64,000 nucleotides of DNA from Candidatus Saccharimonadota bacterium (GCA_003153395.1 PLYP01000002.1:30634-94633); one strand, 5' to 3'. Counted from the first letter of the stretch, positions 24,379-32,597 are shown. Numbers and translations: made by a program. Notes: generated from the sequence alone by a model not told the origin.

Positions 24379-24663
24379 ATGTCTTTAGGATTACAGATTT
24401 ATCCAGCTTCATCTTTGCATGAGTTAGCTGCGACTAGTTACGAGGACTTAAGTGCTGCACAACTTAGAGTATTTACTTCGCTCAGTCCCCGGTCTTTATT
24501 ATTGGTTATTCAACAGGCCAAGGAACAAATACCTCCGAATGAAGGAGTCATAGCGGCAGCAGGAGTACTAGCTTTGTCCATGGAACATACCAGACCAGCC
24601 CACTCATCAACCATAGTAAGAACGGTAGCTGAAGAAGCTTTTCCCCGTCTGAACGAAGTGTAG
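24379..24663 (+). CDS. Small helical hypothetical protein (94 aa)
   Basis: Not recognised. It is mostly helical and mildly hydrophobic, with SLSPRSLLLVIQQAKEQI and EGVIAAAGVLALSMEH. TATAAT lies 14 nt upstream of the ATG and GAGG about 10 nt upstream. It stands alone between the his block and the broken SGNH gene. Confidence 0.6.
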   Translation: MSLGLQIYPASSLHELAATSYEDLSAAQLRVFTSLSPRSLLLVIQQAKEQIPPNEGVIAAAGVLALSMEHTRPAHSSTIVRTVAEEAFPRLNEV

Positions 24664-24705
24664 TTTAGTTTTCTTAGTTGACAGAGATAGGGTCGGATTC
24701 TAGAA

Positions 24706-25354
24706 CTATTCAGCCAGCTTTTGGAACGTAGGGAGCATCAGCTCAAACATTAAATGGTGGCCATCATTATTTGGGTGTAGACCATCAGCCATTAACCTTC
24801 TACCCTGGCCTAATTGTTCTACAAAAGTCTCAAAGGTAGGTACATAAGGAATTGATGCCTGCTGGCATACATCTTTCATGTCATCATCAATGGCCTTGAT
24901 GGCTGCATTTGTGTAACTGGTTGTAGCGTCCCATCCCACTGGAGTAGTTAGTCTCTCGTCACAACACGGTATTCCGACCATCATTATCTTAGACGAGAAA
25001 TTCTGGGCCTTATTGACTATCCAAATTGACTATCCAAGTCATATCCTCACTGTACTGAGCAGGAGATGATACCGGTGTGCCGTTAATAGTCCTAGCATTG
25101 TTAGTACCAATGCAAAGAATGAACAGCATATCTTCATTCGGCCAGACCCGGGCTTCGGTTTCAGCCACAAATCTCTTTCTAAGATTCTTGGAAGTATCTC
25201 CTGAAATCCCCAGGTTGAAGAAAGTCGGTATGCCTCTATCGCTCTGGTTGGCTATTCGCTGCTTATCATAGTGTTCGCGTAGTCTGGCTACCCAACCACC
25301 TTCTGTATCCCAGAATCCTTGAGTTATACTGGCTCCAAATACTAATACACGCAT
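24706..25354 (-). pseudogene. SGNH/GDSL hydrolase interrupted by a 13-bp tandem duplication
   Basis: The N-terminal part (from the ATG at 25354) has the family's block I as VFGASITQGFW with the nucleophilic Ser, block II GISGDTS and block III IGTNNA. The C-terminal part (from about 25000 to 24706) has the catalytic block V MADGLHPN with Asp and His. Between them ATTGACTATCCAA occurs twice in tandem (25012-25024 and 25025-25037). Thirteen is not a multiple of three, so the frame shifts and stops early. Removing one copy restores a continuous frame reading MTWIVNKAQNFSSKIMMVGI. The esterase or acylhydrolase is therefore inactive in this sequence but could revert. TATACT lies 13 nt before the start. 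Confidence 0.9.
25012..25037 (+). repeat. Tandem duplication of a 13-bp unit
   Basis: Two perfect adjacent copies of ATTGACTATCCAA inside the SGNH hydrolase gene. This is the direct cause of its frameshift. Confidence 0.95.
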
Positions 25355-25456
25355 AAAGGTAGTTTACAGTATATTTGGTTTAGAAGCATAAGCGTCTTGG
25401 CGAGACTGACCGAATTAGAACTGCTAACAGCGTAGGATAGTCTGCACCACAAACTA

Positions 25457-25495
25457 TTGACAATGAGTTAATGATATGATACTATATTACGATCT
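25457..25495 (+). promoter_or_regulatory. Consensus promoter of the secreted protein gene, leaderless type
   Basis: TTGACA at 25457-25462, 17 nt, TACTAT at 25480-25485 (or TATATT at 25483-25488), then 7-10 nt to the ATG. It is the best -35/-10 pair in the window. Confidence 0.7.
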
Positions 25496-26239
25496 ATGAA
25501 TAGTCGTAGTCATGAAACTAAGCATAAAACAGCACGCCGCGTATTAAGATCCGGCTTGGTTGCCGGTGCCGCTATTGCAGCAACTTTGGCATCCAAACCA
25601 GCGCCAAGCGCTCAAGCCGAGATGTTTAATAGTGGTGGTACTCCATCAGCTTACCTGCCTAATAAGGCTTTAAATAAAGCAGCCCGATTAACGATAACTA
25701 AGCTAGCTGAAAGAGTATTATCTTTTACCGGTAGTACAAACCCATACGTAAGTTATTCGCACTATAATGCTGCAAATAACTTAGGTCAGGTATCAGTCCG
25801 TGTTGGTAGTTTGCCAAAATCAAGCAATCTTCCACAATCTTCTGGTAGTTATACGCTTAGCGTTATGGCACCTGAAAATAGTACTGGCCAATTAGATCCT
25901 AAGAGAACTGAAATGATATTTGTTAGTGAAAATCCATTTAGCGGGTATCCAGACATTCCTCAAAATCCATACGAAACGATAATAATTACCAAAAATTCGC
26001 AAAATGGCAGTTATCAAATGGAGGGCCAATACACTGCGCCCGGAAATACTACAGTTAATATAGCCGCGAGTACTCAGCCGCCTCTAGCAACTGAAGCGTT
26101 ACTAACAAGAGGAAAATTATTAAAAGTAGCCACCCAAGTAAACTACGTTATTGATTCTGCGGAATCATTAAGTCCTACAAGCATATTAAATCCAGCATTT
26201 ATTCCTGCACCCGGACAAAATACTGTTCCCCTTAAATAA
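25496..26239 (+). CDS. Secreted protein of unknown function (247 aa)
   Basis: The basic N-terminus (MNSRSHETKHKTARR) and hydrophobic segment (LVAGAAIAATLAS) end in PSAQAEMF, a good signal-peptidase I site near residue 42. The mature part is polar, Ser/Asn/Pro-rich and predicted beta-rich, with no Cys. No domain is recognised. The gene has a consensus promoter, suggesting real expression. It may be a surface or released protein. Confidence 0.75.
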   Translation: MNSRSHETKHKTARRVLRSGLVAGAAIAATLASKPAPSAQAEMFNSGGTPSAYLPNKALNKAARLTITKLAERVLSFTGSTNPYVSYSHYNAANNLGQVSVRVGSLPKSSNLPQSSGSYTLSVMAPENSTGQLDPKRTEMIFVSENPFSGYPDIPQNPYETIIITKNSQNGSYQMEGQYTAPGNTTVNIAASTQPPLATEALLTRGKLLKVATQVNYVIDSAESLSPTSILNPAFIPAPGQNTVPLK

Positions 26240-26349
26240 AAATAACTTTTAAAATTATTCAGGCTTAATTCATGATTTAGTCATCTGCTAAGACCTAGGC
26301 TGCGGATTTGTATATTAAGCTAATGTCACGTATAATCACCTCTGTTTAT

Positions 26350-26427
26350 GGCGAGCGTAGCTCAGTTGGTTAGAGCGTCGGGTTGTGGTTCCGAAGGCCG
26401 TGGGTTCGAGCCCCATCGTTCGCCCCA
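26350..26427 (+). tRNA. tRNA-His (anticodon GTG), encoded G-1 and CCA
   Basis: An 8-bp acceptor stem GGCGAGCG/CGTTCGCC including the extra 5' G that marks tRNA-His, anticodon stem TCGGG/TCCGA around TTGTGGT, T-arm GTGGG-TTCGAGC-CCCAT and genomic CCA. Confidence 0.95.
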
Positions 26428-26444
26428 TTAATTTTAAGTTTAAT

Positions 26445-26864
26445 TTGAAAACACTAAAAACATTATATTTTTTTGTGGGTTTTTTAATCCTAATAATTTT
26501 AGCGAGTTTTTTAGTACACCTTTTATCAAGTAATTACTTAGGAAAACACGAAGGTCAGCAAAGTAGTTATCATTCGTGCCCGAAAACTTTTAAAGACATA
26601 CAGGTTGTTTTAAAGGGTAATCAGGCAATTCCTGACCATATATCGGGCAAATTATGCGATAGTCTTACTTTTACGAACAGGGATAATGCAATTCGTTTAA
26701 TTGCTTTTGGCCCTCATGACCATCACGCCGCTTACGATGGAATCACTTCAGAAACACTGGACACCAATCAAAGTTTAAAGATTGTATTAAATCAAGTCGG
26801 TAATTTTGAATTTCACGATCATTTGCTTGATGTCATTAAAGGCACATTTACGGTTTCAAATTAA
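26445..26864 (+). CDS. Membrane-anchored cupredoxin-like protein
   Basis: Residues 4-28 are a membrane anchor (TLYFFVGFLILIILASFLVHL). The outer part resembles a cupredoxin beta-sandwich: CDSLTFTNRDNAIRLIAFGP, then HDHHAAYDG, and a closing NFEFHDHLLDVIKGTFTV in the place where copper proteins have a Cys/His ligand loop. His residues are plentiful, but the usual Cys ligand is missing. The open frame reaches back into tRNA-His, so the start must be internal; TTG at 26445 is the only suitable codon, 18 nt after the tRNA. It may share the tRNA transcript. The metal ATPase at 28084 is nearby. Confidence 0.7.
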   Translation: MKTLKTLYFFVGFLILIILASFLVHLLSSNYLGKHEGQQSSYHSCPKTFKDIQVVLKGNQAIPDHISGKLCDSLTFTNRDNAIRLIAFGPHDHHAAYDGITSETLDTNQSLKIVLNQVGNFEFHDHLLDVIKGTFTVSN

Positions 26865-26876
26865 TAAACATAAGAG

Positions 26877-26914
26877 TTGACAATACGCTTCCAAAAGATT
26901 TAGACTTAATCACT
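26877..26914 (+). promoter_or_regulatory. Promoter of the 26-aa ORF
   Basis: TTGACA at 26877-26882, 18 nt, TAGACT at 26901-26906, then 8 nt to the ATG. Confidence 0.5.
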
Positions 26915-26995
26915 ATGAATTACGTAGTAGATTCAGTCGTATATAAGGCCAAGAGAACACTATCTCGTGGTTTACTGTTCCTACTTCAGAGCTAA
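26915..26995 (+). CDS. Possible small protein (26 aa) with its own promoter
   Basis: The frame reads MNYVVDSVVYKAKRTL and ends SRGLLFLLQS, an amphipathic or membrane-active peptide by appearance. A consensus -35 and a fair -10 precede it in the leaderless arrangement, and a hairpin terminator follows at 27031. The unit could equally be a small RNA. No homology recognised. Confidence 0.4.
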   Translation: MNYVVDSVVYKAKRTLSRGLLFLLQS

Positions 26996-27030
26996 AATCC
27001 AAATAGGAACAAAAATAAGCATTGGCGTTT

Positions 27031-27051
27031 AAAAGTTAAGCGCTAACTTTT
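27031..27051. terminator. Bidirectional terminator-like hairpin
   Basis: AAAAGTTA (27031-27038), 5 nt, TAACTTTT (27044-27051), overlapping the stop codon of the quinone-reductase gene. It could end transcription from both sides. Confidence 0.55.
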
Positions 27052-27981
27052 AACTTGTACTACAACTTTGCCGCGGGGGTGTCCTGTCTTGAGATATTCT
27101 AGGGCTTTAGCGATTTCATCAAATTGGAAAACTTTATCTATGTTGATAGTTAGCTTCTTTTCCTTTATTAGTTCGGAAATCTTGTTTAGTCTATCAGTCG
27201 TAACACCGGTTTGCTGATATGTAAAAGTAACATCGTACTTTTTTGCTAATTCTTCATTTGGCTGTTCGACCATAGAAACTAGAGGTGCGCCTGATTTAAG
27301 AACCTGGTAAGACTGACTGGTTGTTTCACCGCCAACAGTATCAAAAACTGCATCATAGTTTTTTATAAGTCTAGTGAAGTCTTGATTCTTATAATCGATC
27401 GCCTCGTCTGCACCAAGTCCAGTTACATAGTCTAAATCTTTCGGAGATACGGTAGTGGCTACGTAGGCTCCTATATTCTTAGCAATCTGAATTGCTCCGG
27501 CTCCAATTCCGCCGGCGCCTCCGTGAATAAGTATTTTCTGCCCTTTTTGTAAATTAATATGATCAATTAATGCCTGATAAGCACTGATGCTCACAAGCGG
27601 AACTGCAGCGGCAGTATTAAAGTCCAGCTCTTGTGGCTTTAAAGCTAATTGCCCGATATTGACCGGTGTATACTCTGCAAATGAACCTTGGCCACTAACG
27701 GCATTAGCTAGACCGTAAACCTCTTGTCCAACTTCAAATCCAGTCACACCCTCACCTATTTCGGACACTATACCTGCTACGTCTCCACCTAGAGTGGCCG
27801 GAAATTTGATAGGAATATATTGTTGATAAGATCCGTCTCTAACTTTCCAATCAAACGGATTAACGCTGGTTGAATAAACCATCACTAATACTTGGTCCTT
27901 ACCGGCACCAGGCTTTTTTGTATCTTCGACTATCTTAAGTGCGTCTTCACCACCATATTCTGATATCTGTGCAGCTTTCAT
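27043..27981 (-). CDS. NADP-dependent quinone oxidoreductase-like protein (zinc-free MDR family)
   Basis: A medium-chain dehydrogenase/reductase of the quinone-oxidoreductase branch. N-terminal GroES-like domain with NPFDWKVRDG and FPATLGGDVAGIV; Rossmann domain with ILIHGGAGGIGAGAIQIAK near residue 150 and the VFDTVGG segment. The Cys ligands for catalytic zinc are absent, as expected for quinone reductases. The reaction is NADPH-dependent reduction of quinones or enones. GGAGGG lies 5 nt before the ATG, a strong ribosome site. It is divergent from the metal P-type ATPase across a short region that contains an inverted repeat. Confidence 0.92.
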   Translation of the reverse strand: MKAAQISEYGGEDALKIVEDTKKPGAGKDQVLVMVYSTSVNPFDWKVRDGSYQQYIPIKFPATLGGDVAGIVSEIGEGVTGFEVGQEVYGLANAVSGQGSFAEYTPVNIGQLALKPQELDFNTAAAVPLVSISAYQALIDHINLQKGQKILIHGGAGGIGAGAIQIAKNIGAYVATTVSPKDLDYVTGLGADEAIDYKNQDFTRLIKNYDAVFDTVGGETTSQSYQVLKSGAPLVSMVEQPNEELAKKYDVTFTYQQTGVTTDRLNKISELIKEKKLTINIDKVFQFDEIAKALEYLKTGHPRGKVVVQVKS

Positions 27982-28004
27982 ATCCCTCCTTGAATGTCAG
28001 TAAT

Positions 28005-28021
28005 ACTATACATTATATAGT
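28005..28021. promoter_or_regulatory. Inverted repeat between divergent quinone reductase and metal ATPase genes
   Basis: ACTATA-CATTA-TATAGT, a perfect 6-5-6 inverted repeat in the 100-bp divergent intergenic region. It may be an operator controlling both genes; no regulator gene is adjacent. Confidence 0.45.
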
Positions 28022-28083
28022 CTGATATAGTTCAGGTCAATTTATTGCTATACTGTTCTTTAAGTGATAATAATAGGAACCTG

Positions 28084-29934
28084 ATGAAAAATCTTACAAA
28101 GTTTTTCCGGCAATACCGGCTTTTTTGCATAGCTCTCTTAAGCGTAATTATAGCCTTAATTCTAGAGCTTACTAGTTACCATAAGGCAGCTCATTGGCTA
28201 CTTGGAATTGTGGCAATTTTAGAAACCTTGCCACTACTTTGGGATATGTGGCAAGACGTTAGAGTTGGTAGATATGGCATAGATATTCTGGCAGCAACAG
28301 CTATTGTAGTTTCAGTAGCACTAGGCCAGTATTGGGCGGCCATAGTTGTGGTTCTAATGCTAACCGGAGGGCAATCATTAGAGGATTATGCAGAGCGCCG
28401 AGCTCAAAGCGAGCTAGATACCCTACTTGCTCATGCGCCGCAAACAGCCAACGTTATCCGTAAGGGTAAAACTTTTAATGTCCCGGTTGATGACATTAAA
28501 ATAAACGAAAAGATCATTATTAAAGCCGGAGAGGTAGTTCCGGTAGATGGCAGCGTCATTGAAGGTCGAGCTAACGTAGATGAGTCATCTCTAACGGGTG
28601 AAAGCTTGCCTATCTTAAAGGAAGTAAACTCTATCCTCTTAAGTGGCTCTATAAATGTAGACGGTGTTCTAACCATAAAATCTACTGCGACAGCAGCAGA
28701 TAGCCAATACCAACAAATCATTAAGCTTGTTAGGAATGCAGCTGCCAGTGAGGCGCCGTTTGTAAGATTAGCTGACAGGTATAGTCTACCGTTTACAATA
28801 GCCGCCTACTCCATTGCTTTAATGGTCTGGGTCTTAAGCGGACAGGCTATTAGGTTCCTAGAAGTAATAATTGTAGCTACACCTTGCCCGTTACTTCTAG
28901 CAGCACCGATCGCATTAATTAGTGGAATGGCAAGGGCTAGTAAATACGGAATTATAGTTAAGACAGGGCTAGCGCTAGAGCGGTTAGCTGAAGCAGAAAC
29001 AATTGCCTTTGATAAAACCGGAACACTTACTAAGGGTGAGCTTAGCGTAAAGAGCGTTAAATCGTTTTCTGGCTATAAAAGTAACGAAGTACTTAAAATG
29101 GCAGCTAGTCTAGAACAAAATTCCAATCACGTGCTGGCCAGTGCTGTAGTAATGGACGCTAAAGTGAAAGGCATTAAGCTTCTGAAAGTAAAACACTTGG
29201 AAGAAGTTTCAGGACTAGGTCTTAAGGCTAACATTAAGGGACAAGAGATTGTAGTAGGTAGTTTTAAGCTGCTTAAAGATCAGGGCGTTAGTGTTCCATC
29301 TACCGCGGCTCACCTAACACCAAATCTAATGGCAGCTTACGTAGGCATAGGTGGTAAGCTCGCCGGAATTATTAGCTTTACGGATGATATACGCCCTGAA
29401 ACTAAGGAAACTCTGGAATATCTTCACGGTTTAGGTATTAAAGAAATAGTTATGATTACTGGGGATAATAAATCTTCTGCCGAATCAGTGGCCAGAAGCC
29501 TAGCAATAGATAAGGTGCATGCCGAAGCACTTCCAGCAGATAAGCTACATATTCTAAGTAAACTTAAGCCTCGTCCAGTTATATTTGTCGGTGATGGCGT
29601 TAACGATGCTCCGGTTCTTACTGCAGCTGATGTTGGGATTGCTCTAGGCGCCCGTGGATCGACTGCCGCAAGTGAGTCAGCTGATATGGTTGTAATGCTG
29701 GATGATTTACGTAGAGTAGCAGCAGGTGTTGAGATAGCTAAAAAAACATTTAAGATAGCGAGCCAAAGTATATTTATAGGGATTGGGCTCAGCGCGGTAT
29801 TAATGCTAATTTTCGCTACTGGCAAATTTCCACCGCTACTGGGAGCACTGCTTCAGGAGATAGTAGATGTGGTTGTTATATTTAATGCGCTAAGGGCACA
29901 CATAATTACTCCTCAATCAATTATTGATAAGTAG
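28084..29934 (+). CDS. Heavy-metal P1B-type ATPase with TPC motif
   Basis: ATP-driven metal exporter. Standard P-type motifs are present: LTGES (actuator), DKTGTLTKG (phosphorylated Asp), GDNKSSAESVA and GDGVNDAP. The membrane metal motif is ATPCPLLLAAP (TPC rather than CPC or SPC), and the final membrane region is LLQEIVDVVVIFNALRAH. This places it outside the usual Cu and Zn/Cd/Pb groups, so the metal is uncertain. There is no N-terminal metal-binding domain. The HP motif of P1B pumps is changed to HV (NSNHVLAS). The ATG at 28084 has AGGA 6 nt upstream; the frame opens at 28045. The last 18 nt overlap the convergent gene at 29917. Confidence 0.92.
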   Translation: MKNLTKFFRQYRLFCIALLSVIIALILELTSYHKAAHWLLGIVAILETLPLLWDMWQDVRVGRYGIDILAATAIVVSVALGQYWAAIVVVLMLTGGQSLEDYAERRAQSELDTLLAHAPQTANVIRKGKTFNVPVDDIKINEKIIIKAGEVVPVDGSVIEGRANVDESSLTGESLPILKEVNSILLSGSINVDGVLTIKSTATAADSQYQQIIKLVRNAAASEAPFVRLADRYSLPFTIAAYSIALMVWVLSGQAIRFLEVIIVATPCPLLLAAPIALISGMARASKYGIIVKTGLALERLAEAETIAFDKTGTLTKGELSVKSVKSFSGYKSNEVLKMAASLEQNSNHVLASAVVMDAKVKGIKLLKVKHLEEVSGLGLKANIKGQEIVVGSFKLLKDQGVSVPSTAAHLTPNLMAAYVGIGGKLAGIISFTDDIRPETKETLEYLHGLGIKEIVMITGDNKSSAESVARSLAIDKVHAEALPADKLHILSKLKPRPVIFVGDGVNDAPVLTAADVGIALGARGSTAASESADMVVMLDDLRRVAAGVEIAKKTFKIASQSIFIGIGLSAVLMLIFATGKFPPLLGALLQEIVDVVVIFNALRAHIITPQSIIDK

Positions 29935-30543
29935 TAATGCTACATATAGAGGCACCAGAAAGTTGTCTAAACCAATAGCCGCTAGATTCTCCAATAAAGC
30001 TGCGCCAGCGCTTACAAGCAGCAGCCTCGTAATTGACAGAGAGATGCCGCTATAGTGAGTGAATCCAATTAGCACTATTGCCGACACCACAAAAAACGTA
30101 AGCGTGCCAAGAACACTTTTCGTATGGTTAAAGATTAAATAACTTTGCCGACGACCGTAGCGCATGCCGATAACTGCAGCCAGCCCGTCAGCTAAACTCA
30201 TTTGAAGTAAAGACGCAGCATATATCCATTTGTTATGAGTTATAAGAGCAATTCCAACCACAGAAAGAGCAAAAAAGGCCTCACCCCAAGTTGGACGCTG
30301 AACACTATGTATAGCCTGAAATATTTTAAGGATTTTAGATAGTGTGACAACTACTAAAAACGCTAGTCCTATTATTTCTATTTGTAGCCAAGACAAGTAA
30401 AAGGGCCAAACTGCCACAAAGCTACCTACAGTGACATGGACAAATTTTCGGCTAAACTCTCCATGTACGTCTTTCTTGCGCCAAAGCAGTTCGTTAGATA
30501 TAAGTATTAAAAATACAATAAATAGCGTAAGTATTACCAGCAT
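29917..30543 (-). CDS. Polyprenol/phytol kinase or CDP-diglyceride-synthase-like membrane protein
   Basis: A 208-residue protein with six to seven membrane helices of the dolichol/phytol kinase and CTP-transferase superfamily. Landmarks are RKFVHVTVGS near residue 32, ADGLAAVIGMRYGRRQ near residue 118 and NHTKSVLGTLTFFV, corresponding to the DxxAxxxGxxxG and K-S-xxG motifs that bind the nucleotide. It would phosphorylate a polyprenol or similar lipid with CTP; a CDP-alcohol role cannot be excluded. It converges on and overlaps the ATPase gene by 18 nt. Confidence 0.8.
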   Translation of the reverse strand: MLVILTLFIVFLILISNELLWRKKDVHGEFSRKFVHVTVGSFVAVWPFYLSWLQIEIIGLAFLVVVTLSKILKIFQAIHSVQRPTWGEAFFALSVVGIALITHNKWIYAASLLQMSLADGLAAVIGMRYGRRQSYLIFNHTKSVLGTLTFFVVSAIVLIGFTHYSGISLSITRLLLVSAGAALLENLAAIGLDNFLVPLYVALLLINN

Positions 30544-30669
30544 AATAATTCTAATTGTAAACTAAATTACTTATGCTTAATAAATTAAGTAAAATTTATG
30601 ACTGCCAAAGTTCGCTGATTAATTTATATTAAAGCCACATGAGGATATCTAATGAAAGGACATTAAATT

Positions 30670-30810
30670 ATGGGTAGCTTATTAGAAGACACTGAGAAGC
30701 AAATCGATGACGTAAAAGAAAAAGCCAAAGCTAAAAAGCTAGAAGAGGATAAGAAGCAGCTTAAGTCGGAAAATGAGAAGCTAGAGAAGCAAAATCATAT
30801 TATTCTATAG
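30670..30810 (+). CDS. Small coiled-coil protein (46 aa)
   Basis: The frame starts MGSLLEDTEKQIDDVKEK and is almost entirely charged Lys/Glu helix, with heptad-like Leu positions, ending NHIIL. AAAGGA lies 9 nt before the ATG. The composition is not random, and the upstream site is plausible. Too short for the usual length cut-off. No function known. Confidence 0.55.
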   Translation: MGSLLEDTEKQIDDVKEKAKAKKLEEDKKQLKSENEKLEKQNHIIL

Positions 30811-30822
30811 AGTAACGTTTTT

Positions 30823-30899
30823 TGGTCGGGGTGACTGGATTTGAACCAGCGCCCTCAGCGTCCCGAACGCTGCGCGCTACCAGACTGCGCTACACCCCG
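30823..30899 (-). tRNA. tRNA-Pro (anticodon CGG), CCA encoded
   Basis: Acceptor CGGGGTG/CACCCCG, anticodon stem CAGCG/CGCTG around TTCGGGA, T-arm GCTGG-TTCAAAT-CCAGT, discriminator A and genomic CCA. Confidence 0.95.
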
Positions 30900-31008
30900 C
30901 TAAGTTACTTCTCTTAGGAACATACCGTAGGGGCAATTATATAGCATCGTGCGTCACAGATAGTCTAAACTTAATTTATCTCTAAGCAGTTTTTTCAAAT
31001 GTTAACTC

Positions 31009-31737
31009 TTAAATTTTTTGTCCTACAGTAGAAATAATATTAGACCCATTTATTATTCTAGCTGGAATATTATACGAGGAATTATCTACCGTCACATAAT
31101 ATTCATTATTTTTTAAATGATAAGTTTTTAAATATGTTAGTTTGCCATTCAATTCTACTGGCTGATTCTTAAGTTCTAAAATTTGGCCAGGTAAACCTTT
31201 AACGCGCCCCAAAGCATGGGTACCAGAAGGAATCTTATAGATAATGATGCTACTAAGACTAGGTTTTTTATCAAACTTGTAAGTAAGTACGTTTTCGTTT
31301 GCCTTTAGCGCTGGGTACATACTATTGCCACTTATTTTTACCGTTTGGATCAATGATGCCAGCACAATTATTAGGCCTATAACGAGAAGTATTAATATTG
31401 CAATATAGTTAAATACATATGAGGAGATTAGTCTTGCAATAGGCTGTTCTTTATCTATAAATTTGTTTATAAAATATACCCAAACAGCTGCACCTAAAAT
31501 TATGTAGAGTATATTAAGAAGCCCTGAAGGAGTATTTTTTAATACCTGATTAATTAAACTAATTACTGCTATAAGGCCTAACTGGGCTAGTAATAGTTTA
31601 GTTTTTTGAATCCTAGATAGTTTAATTTTAAAAAATTTTAAAGTAATTAAATCTGCTACTAATACCATAAGGATTACAAATATAAACAGAATTAAAACTA
31701 ACCACAGCGGAATATGCATTACGCTGGATATTACCAT
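31009..31737 (-). CDS. Signal peptidase I-like protein with four-helix N-terminal domain and displaced lysine
   Basis: Residues 8-30, 46-66, 72-91 and 108-131 are membrane helices. The catalytic-domain motifs follow: VKISGNSMYPALKANENV with the nucleophilic Ser139, then HALGRVKGLPGQIL, and VDNSSYN in the GDN box. In ordinary signal peptidases the general-base Lys precedes Arg-Val (KRVxGLPGD); here that position is Gly177, and a Lys appears three residues later (Lys180). The enzyme may use the shifted Lys, use a different mechanism, or be inactive. The substrate would be secreted proteins such as those at 20328 and 25496. The start ATG at 31737 is uncertain; a second ATG is at residue 7. Confidence 0.8.
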   Translation of the reverse strand: MVISSVMHIPLWLVLILFIFVILMVLVADLITLKFFKIKLSRIQKTKLLLAQLGLIAVISLINQVLKNTPSGLLNILYIILGAAVWVYFINKFIDKEQPIARLISSYVFNYIAILILLVIGLIIVLASLIQTVKISGNSMYPALKANENVLTYKFDKKPSLSSIIIYKIPSGTHALGRVKGLPGQILELKNQPVELNGKLTYLKTYHLKNNEYYVTVDNSSYNIPARIINGSNIISTVGQKI

Positions 31738-31760
31738 TTAAGAGTTAAAAAGTGAATGGC

Positions 31761-32585
31761 TTAAGTTGCTAGTATCGGCCCGGAGGAAGCTTGATCGATT
31801 TGTTCTAAACTAACCAAACCTGATGCTTTTGATCGTTCGAATTCTCTATTTCTTTTCTCGCGGCGATTAAATGCTTTATCCACTCTTTTGTTTAACGCGA
31901 CTAAACGTTGACCGTCATTTGCCATAAGAGATGCAAGAATGCTGTAAGGCATTTCCTCGTCGTCAAATTGAAGTAGCTCCCTAATCACAACCATTGCTAT
32001 ATTAGGATGATACCGTTGACCTTTGTCTCTGGTCTTTACCTGAATAAGCAATTCTTCCGCGGTAGAATTAGGATGAAAAATTATATCTGCACCATAGTTA
32101 AACCCATCTCTTAAAATGCCTGCGTCTTGAGTTGTTGTAGTTGGCAAAGCATAGGCCGTCTCGTCTCTTTGTCCGTGAGCGATACTCCACCATAACAGTC
32201 CTAGAACACTTATTTCGCTTAACTGGCCCTTAACCTCCCTAAACGCTGTTCCCTGTTCATCTAAATCTCGCAAGGCATATGGTGTTAAAGCGGGTGTGTA
32301 AAGTATACGATCTGATAATTGTCGGAAATTAGTTGCAACCCGGGTTGCAACATCTTCATTATGTATTCCATTAACCGCAACTACTTCCAAACTTGGAAGG
32401 CAGGCTGCTACTTTTGCAGCTCTTAAACTTTCCTGGGGTGTCCATTCTGATGTTTCTAGTCCTGCAAAGGCTAATCTTCCGAGCCTTCTTCCAAACTTAC
32501 TTACAAGCTCTAAGCTTTCTGGTTTGCATGCTTGTGCAACTCTTAATAATTCATCAGGAGATACTACTATTCCATCAGAGCTCAT
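31761..32585 (-). CDS. Putative PD-(D/E)XK-like protein of unknown function
   Basis: The 274-residue protein has no family that I can name. The middle contains a pattern resembling a restriction-endonuclease-like fold: a helix with Glu (QLSEISVLGLLWWS), then NYGADIIFHPNS with an Asp on a strand, then ELLIQVKTRDKG with Gln-x-Lys on the next strand. The C-terminus is strongly basic and helical (KRVDKAFNRREKRNRE). This is suggestive of nucleic-acid processing but not proven. The leaderless-type TAAAGT ends 6 nt before the ATG. Confidence 0.55.
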   Translation of the reverse strand: MSSDGIVVSPDELLRVAQACKPESLELVSKFGRRLGRLAFAGLETSEWTPQESLRAAKVAACLPSLEVVAVNGIHNEDVATRVATNFRQLSDRILYTPALTPYALRDLDEQGTAFREVKGQLSEISVLGLLWWSIAHGQRDETAYALPTTTTQDAGILRDGFNYGADIIFHPNSTAEELLIQVKTRDKGQRYHPNIAMVVIRELLQFDDEEMPYSILASLMANDGQRLVALNKRVDKAFNRREKRNREFERSKASGLVSLEQIDQASSGPILAT

Positions 32586-32597
32586 AAGATTACTTTA
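32586..32597 (-). promoter_or_regulatory. Leaderless-type promoter of the putative PD-(D/E)XK gene
   Basis: TAAAGT at 32597-32592, 6 nt, then the ATG. Confidence 0.45.
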
